Shown: positions 12,701-24,700 of the stretch, in pieces
Position numbering within the stretch: position 1 is the stretch's first letter
How the letters are laid out: the number at the start of each line of letters is the position of its first letter
Source: Strongylocentrotus droebachiensis
Lineage: Eukaryota > Echinodermata > Echinoidea > Camarodonta > Strongylocentrotidae
Direction of reading: 5' to 3'
DNA: 64,000 bases
NCBI GenBank assembly: GCA_035222895.1
Contig: JAVYIG010000597.1
Location: 1 to 64,000, forward strand
The notes under the pieces: generated by a model
The model's database searches: none
What the model was told of the DNA's origin: nothing
What the model saw: the letters and a program-made list of their open reading frames with translations, nothing else
Translations under genes and position numbers: made by a program

Positions 12701-15700
12701 ACTTTTGTGCAGAACCTAACGGTCATGTATAATCTGCAATTTCACAGTATGATTCTTTTATACATGTAAATGATTTTGAAAAATAATCTTTGATCGTACA
12801 AGGAAATTAAATGTGTTGACCAGTCGGTATATTAATATTCCTTTGTTGATTTTGTTCTGTGTTAATCATTGTACCTTATAGCTATCTCTTTGTCTATTTA
12901 TGGATGTCCTCTGTATATATGTTTTTATCTCTTTTATTCCCCTTGCAACGAGTGAGGCGTACTCATAATTTCTTATCTTGTTTTTGATACGCTGTACTCT
13001 AAAAACTTTTCTTGTCAGATTTCAACGGTTGAACTTCCCTTGTCTGAACATCGATGAGAAGTATGGTGTTGTCCTGCATCACTTTGGTTCGGAAATTGAA
13101 GGAATCAAGAAGGTATCAATATTTTAATAATTGTCTTCATTCTTCAATGTTCTTGGATATAACCAACCACTTCCTTATAAAAAGATGATTGATGTATACA
13201 TGACGAAAGTTCTGCGGGAGAAGAGTCCATTATCCCCAGCTTGCTTCATGGCAAAATTTACAAATTCCAAAACCAGTGAAGCATTTTTGTTTTTGGGAAG
13301 ACTTTGTACATTCAATTCAGCTATATTTCTGTCCATATGTTTCTATGTTGAATCACAGAAACTTCTTTGACTGATGCATATTCTTGTGTCCCATTCCAGT
13401 TGTACAACAAGCAGAAAGATGACCCACCCATCCCTAGAGACATGCCTCCTGTAGCTGGTAAGATATCCTGGGCCAGGCAGCTCTTTCGAAAAATCGAGGA
13501 ACCTATGGATATTATCAAGGTACACATTTTATTTTAAAAAAGGATCTAATAAGTACGGAGCCCGGGAAGGGACATGGTAAAAATATTTTTATCTCGTTAA
13601 AACGAGATAGTATCTCGTTTTAATGAGATAGTATCTCGTTTTAATGAGATAGTATCTCGTTTTAATGAGATAGTATCTCGTTTTAATGAGATAGTATCTC
13701 GTTTTAATGAGATAGTATCTCGTTAAAACGACATAGTATCTCGTTAAAACGAGATAGTTATCTCGTTTTAATGAGATAGTATCTCGTTAAAACGAGATAG
13801 TTATCTCGTTTTAATGAGATAGTATCTCGTTAAAACGACATAGTATCTCGTTTTAATGAGATAGTATCTCGTTTTAATGAGATAGTATCTCGTTTTAATG
13901 AGATAGTATCTCGTTTTAATGAGATAGTATCTCGTTAAAACGACATAGTATCTCGTTAAAACGAGATAGTTATCTCGTTTTAATGAGATAGTATCTCGTT
14001 TTAATGAGATAGTATCTCGTTTTAATGAGATAGTATCTCGTTAAAACGACATAGTATCTCGTTAAAACGAGATAGTTATCTCGTTTTAATGAGATAGTAT
14101 CTCGTTAAAACGACATAGTATCTCGTTTTAATGAGATAGTATCTCGTTTTAATGAGATAGTATCTCGTTTTAATGAGATAGTATCTCGTTTTAATGAGAT
14201 AGTATCTCGTTAAAACGACATAGTATCTCGTTTTAATGAGATAGTATCTCGTTAAAACGACATAGTATCTCGTTAAAACGACATAGTATCTCGTTAAAAC
14301 GAGATAGTTATCTCGTTTTAATGAGATAGTATCTCGTTAAAACGACATAGTATCTCGTTTTAATGAGATAGTATCTCGTTTTAATGAGATATAGTATCTC
14401 GTATAAGTCCATTGCATACTGGAACCGGGTGGTCCCTGTATTAAGCCTATGGGAGTGAGAGAATTCAGTAGTCCACGGGTTAACAACATAATACCCGCGA
14501 GGCTAGACTAGACTGCGCGCGCTGGCGCTAGCGCGCTCGCTGCTTAATGCAGTAATAGCGTATATAGCCAGGCGGCCATGCCATGCCAGGCCTTGTACGT
14601 ATGTACGGTACGGTAGATCGACTGAATTCAACCGGTTGCAATCGCGAGGATTGAAGGTTAGTTCACTTCTTTTACTTATTTATGGCCGGGTCATTCAATG
14701 TAAAAGTGAACAAACAGCTAATTTAACAGATTTGCTCTTTTTCGTGATCAGTTCTAGATCTAGATCTGTGTAACGTTAATTTTAAGACTGCTCAATTAGC
14801 AGACTGCAGTCCCCATCGGAAGCGCCCTGTTCTGGGGCCCGACGCTTCAGGCTCTCCGCGGTCTGGGTCTGGGACCCTGGCCTTGGGCTTGGCCTGCTGG
14901 GAAGGCTGTGGTCATTTTGCAAGCTAGAGACAAAGTAAACTAGATCTAGACGTTACTTTTTTACGTGCTCGCATTGCAGTAGAAGTGTGGAATTTTCGTA
15001 TGAATAGATCTAGATCTAGAGCTAGACTAGTCTAGATAGATCTAGACCTCTACGAGGAAAAAGCAAGCAAATGTCAGAATTGTAAAAAAAAAAAAACCTC
15101 ATATTCCACGGCTATATATTGATGTCTAGTGTGTAGAGTCTAGATCTAGATTCAACTATGCAATATGCAATACACCGCAACTTAGTCTTAGTATAGATCT
15201 AGATCTATTTCAGCGGCGCGGCGGATCCAGGATTTTTCAAAAGGGAGGGCCGAAGTTGGACCGAAATATCAGCCTCTATTTGGCGTTGACGGTTGGATCC
15301 GCTGAGATTGCATATCTGGCTTCTCTAAATGCCTCTGAGCTCTGTCATTTTGTCAAAAGAATGCCCCCAGAAAGATGGTTATTCCTGTCTAGGCCGAAGT
15401 CTGCTCAGCCTCAGGGCCTCATCAGGCACCAGAAAAATTCGCTGACCAGCGAAAAAAGTGGAAAAAATGATCCTTAGCTTTTTCAAGTGTCTGTTTAGAT
15501 CTAGTCTAGATCTACCCAAAATATTCCTTGACAAGCAAACAAAAAGGAGAAGGGGAGGGCCATGGCCGATTCCCCCCCCCCCCCTTGATTCCGCCACAGT
15601 ATAGATTCTATGACTAGATCTATGTTGTTCAAATTATTTGCTAGGTACCAGTTTACTAGTAGGTTTATTGTCACCCTTAGTCCTTACACTTCTAGCCATG

Positions 15701-18700
15701 TAATAACATTAACAGTAACTGGGATTTTGTCAAAATGTTTACATTTACGTATCTAGAGGCTAATAAAAAAACATCAGTGCAACACTGTTGAGTATGTTGA
15801 AGCACTAAAAATAGAGGATTTATTTATTTAATAAATTTACTGTCTTCATATTAACTTTCATTGCTAACATGTTGAGCTATTTGATAAAATTATTTTTTTA
15901 TTTTTTTTTTTCTCAGTAAATTTACAATATTTTAATGTTTAAATGTTGCTGAAATAGTTACTTGACAAATGCAAAGTAAGATTAATAAACAAAAACCAGT
16001 GTGCATGAAAAGTTTATTTAACCAGTTCTTTGGGGGGAAAAACACTGTTGCCTGTGCGTTTTAGATAGGTATACACCATGGGGCTAACGTAGTGGTTTAT
16101 TGTACTAGTAACTACGAGTGTAGAAAATCAATAAGTTTTGAAATATTATAAATAAGGACTAGACCTAGACTGCATGCATGGCTGGAATACTCCCCCAGGG
16201 AGTGGAGAATGTGCATACATTGTGTGCGGGCAATCCTGATTGAATCCGATGACCGGGGACGGGGTAATAATAATCTGTAAACTGCTTAGATACATTATTA
16301 ATGTCTTACTCTTAAGCACTATAAAAAAGCGGATTATTATTATTATTGATTGTGTTTTCAATATTTTAATTTTGTATTCATTGTATTTCTTCAGTAACTT
16401 AATGCCTGGCTAAAACATCGACAAACTTAAACTAATGTCATACATAAGTGTTAATACATGTGTAGGATCTACATCTATATAAGTTAGTTGGGAGTAGACT
16501 CTAGACCCTATATCATACATGTATGTATATGGTCCATCCATGCATCCAGAGTTTCCAAGTATGATAATTCCTCTTATAATCCTATTCAGTGTAAGTGTTA
16601 AAAAAAAGAAACTGAATTGAAATAAGAAATTAAATTAGATAGAAGAATAGGCAGCAAGATGAGGGGTAATGGAATGTAAGTTCTAGGAAAAAGTTTTGAA
16701 AACACTTGTAACGATTTCTGGATCTGGATGTATACGATGCTGGACCAGTTGGTATATGATTGCAGCAGATGAGAGAGGGCGCAAAGAATAGATAGTTGAA
16801 TCGTAGGTGGCTCTTCTCAATCTTAGACTTGAACACCTTTGATGATGGACAGACTATTGATTACTTATTAGAGTACAGACTCAGTAATTTTGAATCCAAA
16901 GGACCTGTAGATGGTACGTACTGAACTGATAGACTCTTAGAGCTGTAGCGTACCTTTAGGATAGACCTAAACAATCCAATTTTCTGGGCATTAGTTGGCA
17001 CATAACCTTATTCTTGAAACTTATGACCTAATTCTTGTGCAGCCCTGATATGGGTATTAATTGCACAGGTCACTTACTGACTTTTTCTTAAATTCTCTTT
17101 TTAGGCACAATTTTTGTAGGGTGTTTTCTGCAGCTGTGACCCATGCATACACACCCTAGCCTCCAGCACAGCATTGACCACCCAGCTAATCTCATTCAGG
17201 TATGACTTTCTGGGATTGATTTGAAGCTCAATGAACAGAAGGCTCAAGATTAGCTATTGTCACCTTCATCAGGGGTGGGTTCATTAGGATCAGGGGTGGG
17301 GGCTAAATGGAAAAGGGAACAGATTTATCAATTTTTTTGGTCAAAATGCATGATCACATGTAACCAAATTTGGCAGGAATCATTCAAAATTCTACCCATG
17401 GATGTACAATTTTTAATCATGCATGTAACTCAATAAATGTCTTAAGATTGTTCTAAAGATAAAAGAAAGGGGCTAAAGTGTGGTTCGATTCACCTCTCAT
17501 TCCATGTGTATACCTTCACCATGTACAAAGTCTATGGCACTAGACTATGGAAATGGTAAGCTGTCACTGGCAATTCAATGCCAATGATGAAATAAATGGC
17601 AGTGCTTGGAGTGGTGACATTAACCATAATGCGATTGAAGTAAATAATGAAATATTTCATGTATTTAAAAAAAAAAAATGCATTTTCAGATTGTAACCGA
17701 TATATGTATGACTATAGGAATCATCCATGAGGATAGGAGCTCAATGTAACTTAATTCAAACTCTCTGCAAGTGAGAATCAGCAACAGGTAAATTATTCAC
17801 AAGTTGCATATTATAGTAAGTTCATACATGTACCTCTTCAAAAAACAGAAAGACTAAACATTTTATTATATTTCAAGAAATGTAGGTAATTGTTAGTCAC
17901 TACCTAAGCCCCCCCCCCAAAAAAAAAAATGCATCATTAGTCGTCACTGTTCCCTCCTTTTTTCATTTTCAGCATTTTCCTTGGCAACATTTAGCATTTG
18001 AGAAGAATTAACCTTCAACTCACCAACCTGCTCTTAGGCATTTTCTTCAAGGATGCTATCCACAGATGCCAAGTAAGTGGAACAGATATACGAGGTGTGT
18101 CAGAAAAGTTCCAGGACTGATATCACAAAAGAAATATAAACCCAAATTACAGACTTTGAGTTTTCCCTTTCGAAGCAATCCCACTGGAGTCTTACACAAT
18201 GTCCCATCTTTCTCTGCCATGCCTCCATGCACTCCTGAATGATTTTTCTTGGATCCTCTGCAGCTTTTTCCGTCCTCATGGCCATGTTTACATCTTCCAC
18301 ATTTGTAACTCTTTGTGCGACCAACCATGAAACCCCTGTGTGCCCCATTATTTTAGGGAGTGACAATTTTGCCGCATTCTGCCAGACACTCCTAATTCAA
18401 AGGGCTGTAACTTTGTCTGCAATCGTTATGAAGAAAAATTGTGTCCAGCAAAGTTGTCTAGTTTTGTATTGGCTTTCCAGTCATATATATTTCTCCCAGA
18501 GAAACAAGAATTTGGTCATGCAATTTCAAGCATATTATTTGGTTCCAGAACTGAAACATTCAATATAACATTACTACAGTGTTTAGATACCTATACAAGT
18601 GGAGAATAAAACTTGTTCATGACAGTTCCCAGAGTAGCCCAATGGACTCGTGTTGGGTAACAGTTTTTTGTTTGTTTGTTTTGTTTTGTTTTTGTTGTCG

Positions 18701-21700
18701 TTGTTCTTTTTTTTTTTTTTTGGGGGGGGGGGTTATTTGAATTAAATGTGTTATTATTGTAGAGATAGGTAATGCAAGGTTGTGCAAATGGTAATGTGGC
18801 CCCAATGAGGTCCCATATCCTTAGCAGCTCCACAGGGAGCATGTGAATTCATCTGTAAGCTCAGGTGAGCATTAATCCCCTTATTTTTCCCAGTGCACAT
18901 GTGCACACTTGAATTGTTTCCTTGGAAACATGGAATGCACATGGCAACTATTACAGTTACAGTCCTCTTCTTCTTCTTCTTTTTTTTTTAAATGAGACTT
19001 TTCCTTCTTTTGAGATGCCCCTCAAAACTCATGATGCATCTTACCAAATTCTCTTTCCATTCTATCTTTGGAAGATGTATAAGCATTCTTTCTTTATTAG
19101 TTAGATGTTTGAAGATTTGTGAGAAGGATAAATTAAGACTTGGACATTATGTTTCTTCATTGATTGTAAACTTCCTGATTTTTGCATGTAATATTTATAA
19201 ATCTTATTTTTTAATTCCCCTGCAGATAGCTACAGATTGTGTTAAGGATATGGACTCCGAAAACATGGCGAAAGGTGGACAGAAATCCTTAATAGATTTC
19301 CTGAAGGAACGACAAGTGGAGGAAGCTTTGCTCAGAGCCATGGAGAAAGATAAGGTAGCTCTTTGTGTATACATACTGTTCATATCTCCTTTTTTAAAAG
19401 AATCAAAAGTATTGGAAAAGGCACATTATTATGTGACAGAAATGATGTAAGAAACTGGTAATGCCTTTATAATACTCCAGTGCTGCAAACAGATTTCATG
19501 TGTGCAGGCTAATGTCTGTTTGTTTCTTTCAAAAGTAATACCAAAGCCAAAAGAAAGTGCTCTGCATATAAATGTGCTTACTGTCATATGTTGAAGTGTA
19601 GAGATAAACATTTAGCTATGGAGATTTGTCACAAGAAAGTCAGGCATCCTATTTCTTTTGGTGATTGCAGTATTATACCTCTGCATATTCCATTGTTATG
19701 GGTAGAAAGATATGTGACCATTTGGTATAAATTTTAGAAGTTTTTAAAAGCAAAGTGAGATCAGGTGAGCCTAGTGGTTGCTCAACCCCCTTGTTTGGTG
19801 AAATTAGCAAAAAAGGGTACTTCCAAGGGGGCATCTCGAAAATAGTACCATAGGTTTATGTACATCGAGCACTTTGTCAAGTACTTTAGGTAGGGTTGAT
19901 GTTGCTACATTCTTCTTTAAGTAGATGGATGAAAATTCTCTAATTCAACAAAGATTTTACAGGGCAAATTGGAAAACAAAACTTGAAAATTAATGATAAA
20001 ACTACACCCAAAATCTCACAGAACAAAAAACCTAAGTGGTATCGACAATTTATAGCTATAAGGTGAGGTAAGGGACTCCATTGTAGTAATTCCTTTTGAT
20101 GAGAATTTTATTGATAGCCAATGCTTACATGTGATGCTGGTCCAATATGTAAAAGTCAATGTCATAGATCACTCAACTTTGGTGAAGGATGTCTGTTTTC
20201 CAGATATTTACAAAAATCAAGATATTTTGCTGATATTCCAAGAAATGTACCAGTCTTTATGTGTTGTAAGTAATGTAATGTAAGTTTACATACAGACAGG
20301 CAAATATTTAGGCTTAACCCTAAAGAGGCCGAGTTATTTAGGCTATCTCACAGCAGGGGGGGGGGGGGGGTCGACTGCGCAATCGCCACAAAAATCGGCG
20401 TGCACACGATGCTTGTGACATAATCTACAAAATTGTATATTTAATTTTTCTGAATTTATTGAATTTTATTTTATATTAATTAATTATGCTAATTTATGCA
20501 TGGAATCAGACATTTTGCTCTAAATCACTTAAAGGTCCAAAAGTGCTAATTTTGGTCTAAACACTCTACGTAGTATTTTTAGCAAATGAACTTGAAAAAA
20601 ATTCCCGTATCAATCTGAATTTCTTGTGTATTTTATTGTCTTTAAAATTTCTTATGTATTTCTTTGTTTTTTGACCTTTTGTTTTTTTCGACAAAATTTG
20701 TCGGTGACACTTTTGCGATCATAAACAACATAGAATTAATTAATTTTAATCAATAGAAGTAAAAATATTCATACATCTATGAATTTTCTCTGAAAACACA
20801 ATTTGTATTGAAAATGTACATGAAATCACGTTTTTTTAGCAGTTTTTGGTCCGACGTGCAAGTGCTAAATGTTGTGTAACTTCGGAACCGCGCGCCCAGG
20901 CATTGCAAATTTGGTGTCAAAAGATGCGCGAGGTTTGAAAGAAAAAAGTCCTGAAACTTTGCGGTAGAATTTGTTTGCGTTGCAGACATATCGCACGAAA
21001 CGTCCCCCGGCCCTGTTAGGGTTAAAGAACAGATAAAAACAGCAGTGGTTCAATGGGCAAATAATTTATTCAGTTCACCCATGATCTTATGTATGTAGGT
21101 CAAAGGTCATAGCTCATCAAATATGCAAAATAGCTAATTATATATGCAAAAATGTGGTTTCCATTCGATAACGTAAGTAATGTTGTTGAGTATATAAGTC
21201 AAAGGTCAAAGGTCACAGCTCATTAAATTGCAATAATTGCTAGTTATGTAAATTTGTACCAGGCTAGAGGATGCTACGCTTTGCGTTGCCCTTGTTAAAG
21301 AGTAATTTGGGGTTTATTGAAGTATGGTTACCATGTGTAATATAGAAGAGCATTCGCTTCTAATCTCCCATCTGAAAGATGTTTTTTTTTTTTAATTCCT
21401 TCTCAGATTGACTGCCATGCCTTGCTTGAAATGGATGATGAATGCTTGAAGGACTACCTCCCTGCCTTCGGTGATAGACTCGCTGCAAGGGCATTCTGCA
21501 GGTGTCAAACTAAAAACGAAAAACCATCGTCAAGCATTCTGGAAAGGCTGAGAACAAGACTTTCAAGAAAAAAAAAGTCAGTTGATGACAATCCCCCCTC
21601 AAAAAAACGTAACAATGCACACAAAGATACACGAAAATTAGAAGTAGGGTGGATGGATTTTGACTATGCAACAAAGGAATTAAAGCAAGTGAGGAGTCAA

Positions 21701-24700
21701 GGCGGAGGAGGGACAAGAGAAATAAGAGCAAACAAGAGCGAACGACTAGACAACCTTCTTGCAACTGCAAAAGGGCTATTTTTCCCTGATGGTAAATCCA
21801 AAAGGGGTAAAATTGAAGACTACGAAGTGGACATTCAAGATTTTAGAGGATGTGAGATGGGGAATTCCACTGTAGGCGAACTGTATGAAAATGCGAAATC
21901 ACGTGTTTTGAGACTATACCTGTGCACCAAAAAAAAAAATAGAGACCAACCATCGACAGAAACCTCTTCAGACAATCAAAGTGAAAACCAGCCAGAAGAA
22001 GAAAGTGATTCAAGTGACTATGTTGTCCAGTTTGGGAGAAAAAGTGATGAAGGCACACAATCTCAGCTAGATGAAACATTACCATTAAACCTTGAATATG
22101 TTGGAGGTTGCATGATAGATGATGATTGTGAATTACCACCAATACATTTGGGATTCTCGGACTTTGAAGGTCAATCTGTAAACCCACAACGATCCACTAA
22201 TATTAGTGCCGAAATTCAACCTCCAAACCAAGCACAAGCCACTGACAATGGTGCTCACACTCAACCAAGAAACCAAACACTAGCTACTGACAATCCTGCT
22301 CAAACTCAACCAGGAAACCTACAACAATCCACTGACAATCGTGCTCAAGCTCAACCAGGAAACCTACAACAAGCCACTGACAATCGTGCTCAAACTCAAC
22401 CAGGAAACCTACATCAAGCCACTGACAATCGTGCTCAAACTCAACCAGGAAACCTACATCAAGCTACTGAAAATGGCGATCACACTCAACCAAGAAGCCA
22501 ACAACAAGCTGATGCTCAAATTCAACGTGCAAACCCTCAACAAGCTGCCATAGATTATGATCTTCAGTTAGATGATGCAGGAATTCCTTCAGATACAAAA
22601 GCTCTGCAAATCCGTTTACATCGAAGCAATATCCAAGCTGAAATGATTGCACTTTTCAAGACGCCTGAGATCCTTAGTATCCAGTTGAAGGTAACTTTTG
22701 TAGAAGAGTTAGGAGTGGATGCCAGAGGAGTATCTAGAGAAGCATATAGTGCATTTTGGAACTCCTTTTTTAATACATCTGCAGATGGCGAGGATTACAG
22801 GGTGCCTTCATTGAACCCTGAATACGGTTTGGAGGAATGGCTGTCCATAGGGAGGATTTTGTCAAAGGGATACTCTGACCATAACATTTTCCCTGTGCAA
22901 TTGGCCCCAGCCTTTCTAATAGCCGTCATGTTTGGAGAGGAGACAGTGTCAACTGAGGACTTACTTGAAACATTCCTCCTGTTTCTTAGTCCACTTGAAA
23001 GAGCTACAGTGAAGCAGGCTCTACAAGGAGATGTTCTGTCAGATGACGAGCAAGACATATTTGAAGACATTCTAGACCGTGAGGGATGTCACTCTATCCC
23101 TAAAGGGGAAAATGTCCGGCCCACAATCTACCAACTGGCCCACAAAGTTATCATACAGAAGAGTATGTATGCACTGGAGGGCATGAGAAAGGTGGTCAGA
23201 GATGCCCTACACTCAGCTTTTCCAGATGTTAACTCTATCAAGATAATGTATGGCTCTCTAAAACCTACTCCTAAGAAAGTCTGTGATTTACTTGCCGCAA
23301 ATCCTCAAACAAGGGAGGAGGCCCAGTCGCTTAGATTTTTGCAGCAATACATCCGAGCCCAAAACGAAGAAGGTCTAGGCACATTGTTGAGATTTTTGAC
23401 AGCTTCGCCTGTAATGACTGCCACACAGATTTCTGTACAATTCACAAATACCACTGGATTAGCTCGAAGGCCAGTGGCTCACACATGCGGACCAATGCTT
23501 GAGCTGCCAACAAGTTATACTTCATATAGAGATTTCAGATCAGAGTGGCAAGCGGTACTTTCAAGTGGCTACCTCGCCATGGACATTGCATGATTTTTTT
23601 TTTTGTGTTTGTTGTTTTTGGTTTGTCTCGCGCATACTTCAAAGTTAGGAAAATTGGTGTTAACCTGTATTTTCGAAGAGATGTTTTTAAGTGTTTAAAT
23701 AGATCTTCAACATGTATTGTCAATCGATATGACACAAACTTTGGAGGAAATGATCCTTAAAATGTCAATACCAAATTTCTTTCATGATTTAAAATATAAA
23801 TATGAAGTATGGTATTTCATAAAGAAAATTCATAGCTTTCATTTGACTCCAATATCTAACTTTAGTTTATTGGCAGTGGAATGTTAAACATTTGATTGTC
23901 TTGCTTTAAAACTCGTCCAGATGTCTGCATGAAGTACGAATAGTTTCAAATTATTCTGTAGCAGGTCCCTAACGTCCCTGTCATAATAATGGCCTACCAT
24001 CAATGCACAGTACACGTTGCATGGTGTGACATGCATTACATGTAATAGCAAGTTCACCTTTACTTGCACTTTTTTTTCCTTCTCTAATGATTATTTTAGT
24101 TTTCTTAATTCTTTTTAAATTCCTTGTTATAGATTCTTTTAAATGCTGTGACATCGCTCAATGGCAGTGAATACGGTTTTTAGAACAGGAATTTTTTAAT
24201 CAAAATTCATGACGATTTTTACAATGCATTATATGGTTGCTAATAACATTGCCTAGGTTTTGTCAGTTATTCCTCCAGCTTAGTGAAGTTTAATTTAACC
24301 CATAGAGATACAGAGCTTTCTTCAGGTCTGAATTAATCAGCTTTCACTCCTCAAATTGGCAACAATTATTATCTTTTTCCTCTCATAGTCTGAAAAAAAA
24401 ATTAAAATGGATATAACATTAATCAAAATGAATAATAATTGCAAAATTTAATGTAAAATTGCCAATTTTCACATGTAAATAGTGATTACATATTTTCATT
24501 GCATTGCCAATTGAGTTTAATGATTAGTTAAAGTTAAACTGCTCGTCAGCATGCCCTTATGATAACTCTTTATATGCACCCATAATTCTTATGTTGGTAC
24601 TCCTGTTTCCAGATATGAATATATTTGTTATATTACAGGTTACTTTGGAGGAATGGGCTAGAGTGGAATAACCGTAACCCTGAAATTCTGGGAAAAAATA

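Larger units (their letters stand above)
12242..13399 (+). other. Rest of intron 11 and introns 12-13
   Basis: AT-rich intron DNA around exons 12 and 13; nothing else recognised. Confidence 0.5.
13554..17338 (+). repeat. Left inverted arm of the giant transposon (3785 bp)
   Basis: Reverse-complement match to 31271-35391. Order from the outer end: 36-bp unique terminus, palindromic minisatellite (13590-14404), GC-rich palindromic stretch (about 14505-14545), region full of TAGATCTA motifs (14750-15200), a dispersed element starting with a GGCGGATCCAGGATTTTT-type end (about 15208-15600), an AT-rich segment, and two putative small exons (16827-16913 and 17105-17139). Compared with the right arm it lacks about 0.2 kb near 16540. 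The inner border is where both arms read GATTTATCAATTTTTTT and then diverge. Confidence 0.92.

Noticed and set aside
13590..14404. CRISPR-like regular short repeats
   Set aside because: Units are contiguous 21-bp palindromes without unique spacers, in an animal genome, and mirrored at the other end of a transposon.
15256..15477. 73-residue ORF present in both arms (also 33350-33571)
   Set aside because: Lies in a dispersed repeat with GGATCCAGGATTTTT-type ends; no recognisable domain.
16630..16836. 68-residue ORF identical to one at 31773-31979
   Set aside because: It is antisense to the putative arm exons and is present twice only because of the inverted arms; no family or codon evidence.
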